A stretch of DNA of 12,929 bases from Bacteroidales bacterium (GCA_023227835.1 JALOCI010000067.1:1-12929), one strand, 5' to 3'; shown: positions 5,880-12,929, counted from the first letter of the stretch. Translations and numbers: made by a program. Notes: generated by a model not told the origin, from the sequence alone.

Positions 5880-6332
5880 ATGGACGAGCAGCGGCACCCG
5901 TGGCGAGACCTGGAGGGGACGGCGTGGTGCGCACTGCGCCCCCTGACCCTGCCCGTGGACGATCCCGCGTGGGAGCCGATCCTGGGCAGCGCCGTGAAGC
6001 TCCCGGGCGGTTTCGAAGTGGACGTCGACGGCGGCCGCCTCGCCCAGGCGCTGGAGGCGATCGACCTGGACGACACCACCGGATCCGACCTGCTCGTTCC
6101 GGTCACGCTGAAGGATCGCGCGTGGCCGCCCGTCGGGCTCCTGGTGCTGGCGTCCGCGCTGCGCGAGCAGTTCACCAAGGTGCAGCCGGGCAGCGGGCCG
6201 AGGGCGACGGGGACGCCGCCGGCGTGCCAGCATCCCTCCGGGGCCGCTATGGGTATTCGCCCATGCGAGTGCTGCTGGTGGAGGTGGTGGCGCCTGAAGC
6301 TGGGGGATCAGCATCTGGGGGGCACACGATGA
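5880..6332 (+). CDS. Hypothetical protein, 150 aa, with Cys/Trp-rich tail
   Basis: No family is recognised. Residues 1-100 look like a compact soluble alpha/beta domain (WCALRPLTLPVDDPAWEPILGS, then KLPGGFEVDVDGGRLAQALEAIDLDD). The final 35 residues are very different, with CQHP, CECC and WWRWWR. That tail is where the third relative of the TATTCGCCC repeat lies (6247-6269), so it may have been replaced or extended by insertion of that sequence. The ATG at 5880 follows a strong AGGAGG (5870-5875) with a short 4-base spacer, and the stop overlaps the next ATG as ATGA. Lying between terminase and portal, it could be a packaging or head accessory; the sequence does not say which. Confidence 0.68.
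   Translation: MDEQRHPWRDLEGTAWCALRPLTLPVDDPAWEPILGSAVKLPGGFEVDVDGGRLAQALEAIDLDDTTGSDLLVPVTLKDRAWPPVGLLVLASALREQFTKVQPGSGPRATGTPPACQHPSGAAMGIRPCECCWWRWWRLKLGDQHLGGTR
6247..6269 (+). repeat. Third, divergent copy of the TATTCGCCC repeat, with hairpin
   Basis: Aligned with copy B extended one base (1251-1273), 18 of 23 bases agree, including an exact GGTATTCGCCC core (6252-6262) and a CGAG end. It is read in the same codon phase as copies A and B, giving MGIRPCE versus TGIRPPE. The segment ATGGGTATTCGCCCAT (6249-6264) can form a 5-6 bp hairpin. An 11-base match alone could arise by chance in a window this size, so the relationship is tentative. Confidence 0.45.
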
Positions 6333-6838
6333 ACGAGACCGAGCAACGCGCCGCGGCCGACGTCGCCGAGGAACTGCTGAACACCAAGACGATCATGCCG
6401 GACGGCAGCACCCGGGCGCCGCGCGTGCGCCTCGCCGCCGACGTGGATCTGAAGAAAGCCAAGCGGGGCTGCAAGCACTGCAACGGCACGGGGCGATCCG
6501 GGTGGGCCACGATCCCCATGTCCGACCAGCCCGAGGGCCGCGTGCGCGTGCCCGTGATCTGCCGGTGCGTCACGCGCCACGGCGGGGTGCGCCGGGACAT
6601 GCTCGATCAGATCCTGACCGAGGCCGCCGAGCAGCTGGAGAGCGGGGCGTTCGGCGCCCGCCTGGGGCAGGACCTGGCCGGCCTGCCGCCCGAGGCCCGA
6701 GGCCAGGCCGTCGCATCGCTGCGGCGCGACCTCATGAACAAGGACAAGGACCCGCAGGTGCGGGCCGCGATTCGGGAGGCCTTGACCATCATTGGCGAGG
6801 AGCTGCCCGAGGAGGGAGATCCCCATGGCATTCTGTGA
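6329..6838 (+). CDS. Hypothetical protein with DnaJ-like CxxCxGxG zinc motif
   Basis: This 169-residue protein carries CKHCNGTG at 48-55 and CRC at 78-80, together a likely single zinc site like one repeat of the DnaJ Cys-rich domain or of phage zinc-knuckle proteins. The remainder is helical and acidic (about 85-169: RRDMLDQILTEAAEQLESGAF and KDPQVRAAIREALTIIGEELPEEG). The ATG at 6329 overlaps the preceding stop as ATGA and has a G6 run at 6317-6322 upstream. An in-frame ATG at 6263 would add 22 residues but has a poorer ribosome binding site. The 3' end overlaps the next gene by 14 bases. A chaperone or nucleic-acid-binding role in head assembly is inference; no J-domain is present. Confidence 0.68.
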   Translation: MNETEQRAAADVAEELLNTKTIMPDGSTRAPRVRLAADVDLKKAKRGCKHCNGTGRSGWATIPMSDQPEGRVRVPVICRCVTRHGGVRRDMLDQILTEAAEQLESGAFGARLGQDLAGLPPEARGQAVASLRRDLMNKDKDPQVRAAIREALTIIGEELPEEGDPHGIL

Positions 6839-7148
6839 ACGCATGCCCGTGACCATTCCGAACGACGGCGCCACGCCGCCGATCGCCACCGCGACCACCG
6901 GCCCCGAGGTGGACGTCGGGCAGCTGGGCGGCAAGGGCTACGACTTCAAGCGGGACGCCGGCGCGGCTTTCACCGGCGTGCTGGAGGGCAGCGTCGCCGG
7001 CAAGAACTGGACAACGATCGTCGCGCTCGCCGCCAGCGGGCAAGGGGCGATCGCCGACCACTACACCGTCGTCCGCGTGACCGTTTCGGTGGGGGGCGCA
7101 GTGGGCCCGACCACCGAATTGATGGTCGCCGGCCGCACCCAGGGGTAG
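6825..7148 (+). CDS. Small all-beta protein, candidate phage structural/decoration protein
   Basis: This 107-residue protein appears almost all beta strand, with the pattern GKGYDFKRDAGAAFTGVLEGS, then NWTTIVALAASGQGAI, then HYTVVRVTVSVGG and TTELMVAGRTQG. The layout (a strand ending in EGS, then NWTTI, then a VRV strand, then a final AG) recalls small jelly-roll or Ig-like proteins found in phage heads and tails. That match is from pattern memory, not from a signature. The ATG at 6825 follows GGAGGGAG at 6811-6818 with ideal spacing. It overlaps the previous gene by 14 bases and ends 4 bases before the portal. A capsid-decoration or connector-region role fits the position. A non-structural role cannot be excluded. 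Confidence 0.62.
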   Translation: MAFCERMPVTIPNDGATPPIATATTGPEVDVGQLGGKGYDFKRDAGAAFTGVLEGSVAGKNWTTIVALAASGQGAIADHYTVVRVTVSVGGAVGPTTELMVAGRTQG

Positions 7149-7152
7149 GGCC

Positions 7153-9084
7153 GTGACGCGCACCGCCAAGCGTGAGCCGACCGTTCCGCGCGGGAGGGAC
7201 GGCGCCGGGTCCATGAACGTCAAGCAGCTGCTGGCCAAGGCCCGCGCCGCCGTCGGCCCCGTGGACGAGTCCCGAGCGATCCAGGAGATCGACGCCACGG
7301 CCCAGATGTTCGGCAGCTGCGGCGCGGTGGAGCCGCCCTACGATCCCGAGTCGCTGATCAACTACGCCGAGCTGTCCCCGCACCTGGAGCCGTCGATCGA
7401 GTCCTACGCCCAGAACGTGGACGGGTTCGGGCACCAGTTCGTGCCGGCCGAGCCTTGGATGGACGCCTTGGACAAAGAGGAGGCGACCAAGGCGATCGGC
7501 GAGGCGCTGAAGTTCGAACGCTGGGTCGCCCGCGAGGAGGCCCGCATGGCCTACGAGGCCGACGTCGCCGCCGGCCGCGAGATCATCGGCGAGGCGCCGC
7601 CGAGCGGACCGATCCCCGAGATCAACCCGCAGGAGGTGGACAACGCCCGCGAGGAGATCCGCACCACGCTGGAGCGCGAGCAGTTCATCGCCCGCGCGTT
7701 CTTCGACACCTGCTGCTCCGACATGTCGTTCGCCCGCCTGCGCAGGATCACGCGCCGGGACATCGAAACGCACGGCTGGGGCACAACCGAGATGCGCCCG
7801 GACGGCCTGGGCAGGCTGAAGCGGCCCACCTACGTGCCGGCCTACACCGTGCGCCCGCTCCAGGACGACGGCACCCAGGTGCTGGTCCAGGAGCCCGACC
7901 CCGTGACCCCGCTGTCCGGCCTGCGCACGATCACCGTGTACAGGCGCTTCCGTCGGTTCGTGCAGCTCGTGGGGCAGGACCGGATCTACTTCAAGAGCCC
8001 GGGCGACCCGCGCACGATCAGCCTGAAGACCGGCAAGGCGTACAAGACGATCGCCGACATGATGGCCGAGGACGGCAAGGACGCGGTCGCCGCGGCCGAG
8101 CTGCTGTGGGCCAGCCTCCACAGCCCGCGCACGCCCTGCCCGCCGCCTCGCTGGATCGGCGCGCTCCTCGGCGTCCTGGGCAGCCGCGAGGCCGACGAAA
8201 CCAACTACTACTACCTGCGCGACAACGCGACGCCCGCCGGCCTGATCTTCGTTTCCGGCGGCAGGCTGACCCAGCAGACCGTGCAGCGGCTGGAGCAGCG
8301 GGTCGGCACCGAGCTGCGCGGCGCTCGTGGGGCGGGCAAGCTCCTGGTGCTGGAGGCGTTCAGCGGGCAGAAGACCACGGTGGACCCGACCGCCCGCGCG
8401 CAGATCCCGACCATCTCCTGGGAACCGCTGCGCGACGCCCGCCAGCAGGACGCCCTGTTCACGAACTACGACCAGCGCAACGCCGACAAGATCGGCGCCA
8501 CGTTCCGGCTGTCCCCTATGCTGCGCGGCTACACCCCCAGCGACCTGAACCGAGCCACCGCGCTGGCCGCGCTCCAGTTCGCCGAGCAGCAGGTTTTCCA
8601 ACCCCTGCGCGAGGAGTTCGACTGGAACGTCAACCGGGTGATCATGCCCCGCCTGGGGATCCGGTTCCTGAAGTTCAAGAGCAACAGCCCGCCCACCAAG
8701 TCCGCCGAGGAGGTGGGCAACCTCGTGCAGCAGACGGCGCCCTACGGGGGGCTCCTGCCGCGCGAGATCCGCCAGCTCCTCGCCGACGTCCTGAACGTGC
8801 CGCTCGCCAAGATCGAGGAGCCGTGGACGGCGCAGCCCATGCCCATGACCCTGGCCGGCTACCCACCGCCCGGGACCGAGGCCCCGACGCCCGCGGGTGG
8901 GGGCTCGCCGTTCGGCATGGACAGCGACCCGGCAGGCATGGCCGGCAGGCTCGCCGCCCTGGAGCAGCGGATCGCCGCGATCGCCACCGAGGAGCTGCGC
9001 GCCGCCGGCCTCGATCCGACGGTGCAGGCCCGTTTCGTGGACGTCCCAGCGGGGAGCAGCGGCCCCGTGGGGCACGGAGGCTGA
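7153..9084 (+). CDS. Phage portal protein
   Basis: This 643-residue protein should form the dodecameric ring at one capsid vertex through which the terminase pumps DNA. The N-terminal third holds PYDPESLINYAELSPHLEPSIESYAQNVDGFG, typical of portal entry domains. The centre has RDIETHGWGTTEMRPDGLGRLKRPTYVPAYTVRPL. At about 450-500 is the most telling stretch, FRLSPMLRGYTPSDLNRATALAALQFAEQQVFQPL followed by NRVIMPRLGI, as in HK97/PBSX-type portals, where a FR(L/I)PP..LG region precedes the long stem/crown helices. The C terminus is Pro/Gly-rich, ending in a short coiled coil (MAGRLAALEQRIAAIATEEL). It is longer than most PBSX-type portals (roughly 350-550). The GTG at 7153 is close behind the previous stop with only GGGG upstream; an ATG at 7213 with GGGAGGGA about 14 bases upstream is an alternative. 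Position after the large terminase supports the call. Confidence 0.9.
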   Translation: MTRTAKREPTVPRGRDGAGSMNVKQLLAKARAAVGPVDESRAIQEIDATAQMFGSCGAVEPPYDPESLINYAELSPHLEPSIESYAQNVDGFGHQFVPAEPWMDALDKEEATKAIGEALKFERWVAREEARMAYEADVAAGREIIGEAPPSGPIPEINPQEVDNAREEIRTTLEREQFIARAFFDTCCSDMSFARLRRITRRDIETHGWGTTEMRPDGLGRLKRPTYVPAYTVRPLQDDGTQVLVQEPDPVTPLSGLRTITVYRRFRRFVQLVGQDRIYFKSPGDPRTISLKTGKAYKTIADMMAEDGKDAVAAAELLWASLHSPRTPCPPPRWIGALLGVLGSREADETNYYYLRDNATPAGLIFVSGGRLTQQTVQRLEQRVGTELRGARGAGKLLVLEAFSGQKTTVDPTARAQIPTISWEPLRDARQQDALFTNYDQRNADKIGATFRLSPMLRGYTPSDLNRATALAALQFAEQQVFQPLREEFDWNVNRVIMPRLGIRFLKFKSNSPPTKSAEEVGNLVQQTAPYGGLLPREIRQLLADVLNVPLAKIEEPWTAQPMPMTLAGYPPPGTEAPTPAGGGSPFGMDSDPAGMAGRLAALEQRIAAIATEELRAAGLDPTVQARFVDVPAGSSGPVGHGG

Positions 9085-9085
9085 C

Positions 9086-9589
9086 ATGGTGCAAGGCGGT
9101 GGAGAGGTCCCCAGCAACCCCCTGCCCAAGACATCGGGCCCGTGGGTGGTTACTGCCGAAAACGGGCGCAGCGAGTCGATCACGTGGACCAGGGACGCCG
9201 CGCGCACGTACACCGTGCGCCTGGGTGGTGGACAGCAGAACCAGAACCTCATGCTGATCGGCGTAGGCGGTGGCGGGGTGTCCCACAGCATGGCCGCCGC
9301 GCGCTACACGTCGAACCACCGGCAGGGGACGCCGGTGTGCCTGGTCTGCAACCTGTACAGCGGCTACGTGATCGACGCCTGCGATCACCTGTTCCGCGCG
9401 CTGTCCGAATATGCCGTGCTCAGGCGCCTGACCTGGCCGCTATGGGCCGGCCTGGCCACCATGGACGGGTCCGCACGCCCGCGCGGAAACGCCGGCGGCC
9501 TGCGCCTGCTCGACTCGGAACTGTACGACGGGACCGCCCTGTACGTGCCGGCCATGTTCGGGGTGGAGGGGAGCCCGCCGCCCCAATGA
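9086..9589 (+). CDS. Hypothetical protein, 167 aa, between portal and MuF
   Basis: I do not recognise this protein. It starts at an ATG with GGAGG 5 bases upstream (9076-9080), directly after the portal stop. Visible features are a Gly-rich LIGVGGGG loop (about residues 53-60), a VCLVC pair, and a mixed alpha/beta pattern (YVIDACDHLFRALSEYAVLRRLTWPLW). No membrane segment or signal peptide is evident. The stop overlaps the next gene's ATG as ATGA. Position between portal and MuF suggests a head-assembly accessory, which is inference only. Confidence 0.65.
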   Translation: MVQGGGEVPSNPLPKTSGPWVVTAENGRSESITWTRDAARTYTVRLGGGQQNQNLMLIGVGGGGVSHSMAAARYTSNHRQGTPVCLVCNLYSGYVIDACDHLFRALSEYAVLRRLTWPLWAGLATMDGSARPRGNAGGLRLLDSELYDGTALYVPAMFGVEGSPPPQ

Positions 9590-9966
9590 TCACCCCCACG
9601 CCAGAGCGTCCCTGGTTCGCCGGGCCCTATCGCGTGATCGCCGCCACCAAGATGGGGCAGCGGATCCGGCTGGCACCGGGCGAGGTCATGCAGCACCACA
9701 CCGGGATGACGTTCACCACGTGCCCGGCCTGCGGATCCACGGTCATGGGACTGGCCAAGGTCGTGCCGCCGCTGGACGCCCCGAGCCTGGCCAAGCCGCT
9801 GCGCTGTCACGCGACCTGCCGCAAGTGCGATACCTGGTTCCAGGTCGTGAACGGCAAGGCGCTGCCGGCCGAGGCGCCGCCGCCGCCACCGCCGACCAAG
9901 ATCCCCGAGAAGCTGCGCGCCGCCGGCGTGAAGCCCGCGCCCAAGCTGCCGCCCGGCCTGGGTTGA
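9586..9966 (+). CDS. Hypothetical zinc-binding protein (CxxC ... CxxxCxxC)
   Basis: This 126-residue protein has a convincing treble-clef or zinc-ribbon pair: CPAC at 46-49 and Cys74, Cys78, Cys81 (CHATCRKC), followed by an aromatic TWF. The N-terminal 45 residues look like a small beta barrel (GPYRVIAATKMGQRIRLAPGEVM). The C-terminal tail is basic and Pro-rich (EAPPPPPPTKIPEKL, then KPAPKLPPG), so probably disordered. It overlaps the previous gene as ATGA, with GGAGGGGAG at 9565-9573. Nucleic-acid or protein binding near the portal is likely from the zinc fold, but the exact role is unknown. Confidence 0.68.
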   Translation: MITPTPERPWFAGPYRVIAATKMGQRIRLAPGEVMQHHTGMTFTTCPACGSTVMGLAKVVPPLDAPSLAKPLRCHATCRKCDTWFQVVNGKALPAEAPPPPPPTKIPEKLRAAGVKPAPKLPPGLG

Positions 9967-9970
9967 GCGG

Positions 9971-12929
9971 GTGGGCCTCGCCGCCTACAGCGCGCCCTCC
10001 TCGGGCTACCTCACCGCGTGGCCGCCGGTCGATCTCGGGCGCGACCTGGTGCCCGCGCTCCACCGCGCCGGGATAACCGCCGCCGAGCTGCCCACCTCGC
10101 TGGCCTGGGGCTGGGCAGCCGTCCCACTTGGCGCGGACGACAAGCCGATCGGCGGCGCAGTGCGCATCATGGCGCCGGACGCCGACGCCAACGGGGCCCG
10201 GGTCGTGGCCTACGGCATGCTCGCCCGCGGACCCGTCGCCCTGTGCAAGGCCGTGGCGCACACCGGGCCGATCACCGTGTGGCAGCGTGTGGAGCGCCTG
10301 GACGTCGCCCAGGCCGTCCCCGTCGGCGCCTGCCGCTTGGGACCTGGGGGCGCGCTGGTGGGCCTGGGCAAGGCAGCCGCTGGCCCCAAGTACGGTGTGG
10401 ACGTGGCAGCGTTCGCCAAGAAACTGGCCAGCGGACTGCACACCCCGCAGGTGAGCGAGGCCGGGCTCGCCGCGGTCAAGAGCGCGCTCGATGGGCTCGA
10501 TCTCAACTGGAACAAGGCGAGCCGCGGGGACATCGACAAGGCGTTCGCCCATGCGCGCGAGTCCCTAGGCAAGGTCGCCGCCGCGACAGGCGGCCAGCTG
10601 CTCCCCGAGTGGACCCAGAAGATCCGGGTCTCGCTCATGGACACCGCGGCCGCGTCCCGGAAGTGGACGCACGACCACTACCTGCCCCGCGTCGGCCTGT
10701 CCCTGCGGCAGCCCGACCAGCTGGCGATCACCCAGGTGAGCCAGCAGCAGGGGTGGTTCCTGCGGGACGAGATGGGCAAGCGGTCGGACAAGCTCACCGC
10801 CGAGGGTCGCAAGATCGTGGACGTCGGGATCCGGGAGGGCTGGGGGCGGGACGACATAGCCCGCGCGCTCCAGACCAAGCTCCCCAACCTGTGGGGCGCC
10901 TACGGGTTCAACTACGCCCGCACCGTCGCCGCGGTCTCGGTGACCAGGGCCCGCGCGTTCGGCGAGGTGTCCGGCTACCAGGACGCCGGGATCGAATCGC
11001 TGGAGATCGTGGCCATGCTGGACGAGCGCACGACCGACCAGTGCCGATGCCTGGACGGGCAGATCATCCCCGTGGGCGGGGCCTACAAGCACGCCGTGGA
11101 GGCCGCGAGCGTCGCCAAGCCCGAGGACATTTACAAGGTGGCCCCGTTCCTCCAGGCGAAGTGGGACAAGAACGCCGAGGCCACCCAGATCACGACGCGG
11201 CAGGGTGCGCAGATCGCCACCGTGTCGCGGTCGGGTGTCGGCGTCGCCGACGACCGCGGCGAGTTCAAGATGCAAAGCGCCGGGCCCGGCCTGTTGACCA
11301 ACGGGATCGGGATGCCGCCATACCATTTCCAGTGCCGCACCACGACCGTGCCGCGGCTCACCTCGTCCCAGGTGTCCAAGGGCGAGATCCCGGTCGCCGC
11401 TCCCGTCCCGGTGCAGCCGCCGACGCCGGCGCCGCCCGCCATGTCCATGCCCATGCTGGAGGGCCTGGGGTTCGGCGGGGCCGCGGCGCCCACCGCCCTG
11501 CCGGCGCAGCGCCCGATCATGGGGATGGCCGAACCGAGCGTCGCCGCGCCGGCGTCCGTGCCGTCGCTGTCCGCCGTGGACACGGGCCCCGTGGTGAACC
11601 CGACGCCGCCGATCGGACCAGGAGGCAGCGGCGAACTGCTGCAATTCCGGCAGGTGCTGGACCAGGCCAAGGCCAACCTGGAGGCCATGTACGACGCCGA
11701 GTTCATGACCATGACCCCCGCCAGCGTGCAGCTGTACAGCACCGAGCAGTTCGGGCCGGCGATGGCGATCAAGGTGGAGGCCAAGATCTCGGTCAAGCAG
11801 GCCGACGCCCTGGGCTGGGAAAAGACCACCAAGACCCTGGGCTGGGGCAAGGCCATGCCCAAGGCCGAGATCGACGCCATGGTCGCCAACATGGAGGCCG
11901 AGGGGTGGACCTACAAATCGGCCGGGCCCGGGAACGGTGTCTTGTGGAAACCGCCGCCCAAGCTGCCCCCGCCGTCGCCGATGCCGGCCGCCTCGCCCAT
12001 GCAGGGCGCCGGCGTCGGTCCACAGCTGAAACCGACGCCCGCCGCGTCCGACTTCGCGCGCACGCTGGAGAAGGAATACGCCGAATACCTGGACGAGGCG
12101 ATCACCGTTGAGAAGTTCAGCGTCGGGATCAAGGACCTGGGGCCGAACCAGTCCTACTGGTTCAAGGCCTGGGGCAAGGGGCTGAAGCCCGAGGGGCAGG
12201 AGTTCTATATCAAGACCAAGGCGGAATACGATCGGATCTTCGCCGAGGCCGTGCAGAACACCGGGAAGCTGGGGCCGCCCTACGTGCCGCCGCCTGCCGT
12301 CGCACCGCCTGGGGTGAAGCCGGCCAAGTCGGTGGGGCTGCCCGAAACTCCGATAATCGACAACGTGCTCCTGTCCGCGGTCCAGGACCTGGAGGCGCAG
12401 ATCGGCGCCGGCAAGTTCAAGATCGCCGGCATGAAGCTGCCGGTCCCCGGGCAGGCCCCCTATCCCGAGGTGCTGTACACCAAGGCGGGATCCTCGATCA
12501 CCCACTACTACGTGGCCGAGGTTCCCGCGGTGGCCATGGCGCAGATCAAGATCGAGGCCAAGAAGCTGAAGCTGGGGAAGGGCGGCGGCTGGGCAACGCC
12601 GGCCGAGAAGGTCCCCCCGCAGTACCAATCCAAGGAATTGACGAACGAGCAGGCCGTGTGGAAGGCCCAGGCCGAGGCCGAGGCCGCCAAGAAAGCCACC
12701 CGCGCAAAGGCCGCCGGCAAGACCCCCGAGCCGCCGCCCGACCTGACCCCGGATCACATTGGACCGATCCGAGCTGTTCGCCCTGGGGAGGTGATCAACC
12801 CGACCGGGGACTATCACGTCGGGCAGGCCACTGCCCGCAATTGGGAGGCCCAGATCATGGACGCCGGCGAGGAGGTGGCCACGTTCGTGAACAAGCAGCA
12901 CCTCGGGACGAGGCGCGGCCTTGACTACG
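9971..12929 (+). CDS. MuF-type minor head protein with long multi-domain C-terminal extension (partial)
   Basis: This frame starts at GTG 9971 and runs without a stop to the window edge, giving at least 986 residues; the 3' end is missing. MuF-family proteins sit inside the head at the portal and can be ejected with the DNA. The MuF hallmark is at about 230-460: DERTTDQCRCLDGQIIPVG from D351, then MPPYHFQCRTTTVP from M448, matching the family's D.RT...C...DG...PP.H..CR pattern. Usual MuF proteins end soon after. Here a Pro/Ala-rich linker (about 470-550) leads to three modules at about 553-660, 693-768 and 797-876, each separated by Pro-rich stretches. A charged Ala/Lys helix and a new segment (GDYHVGQATARNWEAQIMDAGEEVATFV) follow. 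I recognise none of these. The N-terminal 200 residues are also unfamiliar. Start choice: GTG 9971 is the only start near the upstream stop (9929), although its ribosome binding site is weak. Confidence 0.88.
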   Translation, partial: MGLAAYSAPSSGYLTAWPPVDLGRDLVPALHRAGITAAELPTSLAWGWAAVPLGADDKPIGGAVRIMAPDADANGARVVAYGMLARGPVALCKAVAHTGPITVWQRVERLDVAQAVPVGACRLGPGGALVGLGKAAAGPKYGVDVAAFAKKLASGLHTPQVSEAGLAAVKSALDGLDLNWNKASRGDIDKAFAHARESLGKVAAATGGQLLPEWTQKIRVSLMDTAAASRKWTHDHYLPRVGLSLRQPDQLAITQVSQQQGWFLRDEMGKRSDKLTAEGRKIVDVGIREGWGRDDIARALQTKLPNLWGAYGFNYARTVAAVSVTRARAFGEVSGYQDAGIESLEIVAMLDERTTDQCRCLDGQIIPVGGAYKHAVEAASVAKPEDIYKVAPFLQAKWDKNAEATQITTRQGAQIATVSRSGVGVADDRGEFKMQSAGPGLLTNGIGMPPYHFQCRTTTVPRLTSSQVSKGEIPVAAPVPVQPPTPAPPAMSMPMLEGLGFGGAAAPTALPAQRPIMGMAEPSVAAPASVPSLSAVDTGPVVNPTPPIGPGGSGELLQFRQVLDQAKANLEAMYDAEFMTMTPASVQLYSTEQFGPAMAIKVEAKISVKQADALGWEKTTKTLGWGKAMPKAEIDAMVANMEAEGWTYKSAGPGNGVLWKPPPKLPPPSPMPAASPMQGAGVGPQLKPTPAASDFARTLEKEYAEYLDEAITVEKFSVGIKDLGPNQSYWFKAWGKGLKPEGQEFYIKTKAEYDRIFAEAVQNTGKLGPPYVPPPAVAPPGVKPAKSVGLPETPIIDNVLLSAVQDLEAQIGAGKFKIAGMKLPVPGQAPYPEVLYTKAGSSITHYYVAEVPAVAMAQIKIEAKKLKLGKGGGWATPAEKVPPQYQSKELTNEQAVWKAQAEAEAAKKATRAKAAGKTPEPPPDLTPDHIGPIRAVRPGEVINPTGDYHVGQATARNWEAQIMDAGEEVATFVNKQHLGTRRGLDY

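Noticed and set aside
4222..5934. Long open frame on the - strand (570 codons)
   Set aside because: It lies opposite the large terminase, whose full motif set is on the + strand. Its translation is Arg/Gly/Val/His-rich with no domain; an antisense shadow is expected at this GC content.
6263..6328. Earlier in-frame ATG for the CxxCxGxG gene
   Set aside because: No good ribosome binding site, while 6329 has a G-rich site and an ATGA overlap; kept only as an alternative.
6970..9291. Long open frame on the - strand (773 codons)
   Set aside because: Antisense shadow of the portal gene; low-complexity composition and no recognisable motif.
10018..12111. Long + strand open frame (697 codons)
   Set aside because: Out of frame with the MuF motifs and very Arg/Gly/Ala-rich; it is a shadow. 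The real gene starts at 9971 and has no stop within the window.
10565..12901. Long open frame on the - strand (778 codons), listed length greater than most real genes here
   Set aside because: Antisense to the MuF gene, whose D.RT..C...DG and PP.H..CR motifs fix the true strand. The translation is a Gly/Leu/His/Arg-rich shadow.
1..12929. tRNA genes, CRISPR arrays, insertion sequences, rho-independent terminators
   Set aside because: I saw no cloverleaf-like sequence, no regularly spaced repeat array, no transposase and no GC hairpin followed by a T run. Short GC palindromes such as the one near 28-43 are expected by composition.

Overview
This 12.9 kb window is very GC-rich (roughly 70% by eye) and reads as the DNA-packaging and head-morphogenesis module of a tailed double-stranded DNA phage or prophage. 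Every gene I can support lies on the + strand. The genes are tightly packed, with several ATGA stop/start overlaps and GGAGG-type ribosome binding sites. The composition and a sigma-region-4-like protein preceded by a CPWVGCRYHL-type Cys motif suggest a high-GC bacterial host. Actinomycetota or Myxococcota both fit, and nothing here settles the choice. No host gene, integrase, tRNA or attachment site is visible, so free phage and prophage cannot be told apart.

Layout. 1-120: a short leader with a possible promoter/operator. 121-1027: a ribbon-helix-helix protein and a probable small terminase. 1034-2707: a ParB-domain/DNA methyltransferase fusion. 2704-4270: a zinc-ribbon protein with a short collagen-like stretch, a small Cys-rich protein ending in a sigma-70 region 4-like helix-turn-helix, and an unknown small protein with less GC-rich sequence. 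4267-5871: the large terminase, with complete ATPase and nuclease motifs. 5880-7148: three small proteins, namely an unknown, a DnaJ-like CxxCxGxG protein and a small all-beta candidate structural protein. 7153-9084: the portal protein. 9086-9966: an unknown protein and a zinc-knuckle protein. 9971 to the window end: a very long MuF-type minor head protein that is still open at the edge after 986 codons.

How it works together. The small and large terminases would recognise and cut the phage DNA and pump it through the portal into the capsid. The MuF protein normally sits at the portal inside the head. The methyltransferase placed between the two terminase genes could mark phage DNA against host restriction or influence recognition of the packaging site. 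The small Cys-rich and HTH proteins look like nucleic-acid-binding accessories. Major capsid, protease/scaffold and tail genes are not in the window and probably lie downstream.

Most unusual points: the oversized MuF protein with at least three unrecognised C-terminal modules joined by Pro-rich linkers; an in-frame 24-bp direct repeat carrying C7 tracts near the start of the methyltransferase, with a weaker third copy 5 kb away; and the insertion of a methyltransferase and a sigma-like gene inside the terminase locus.
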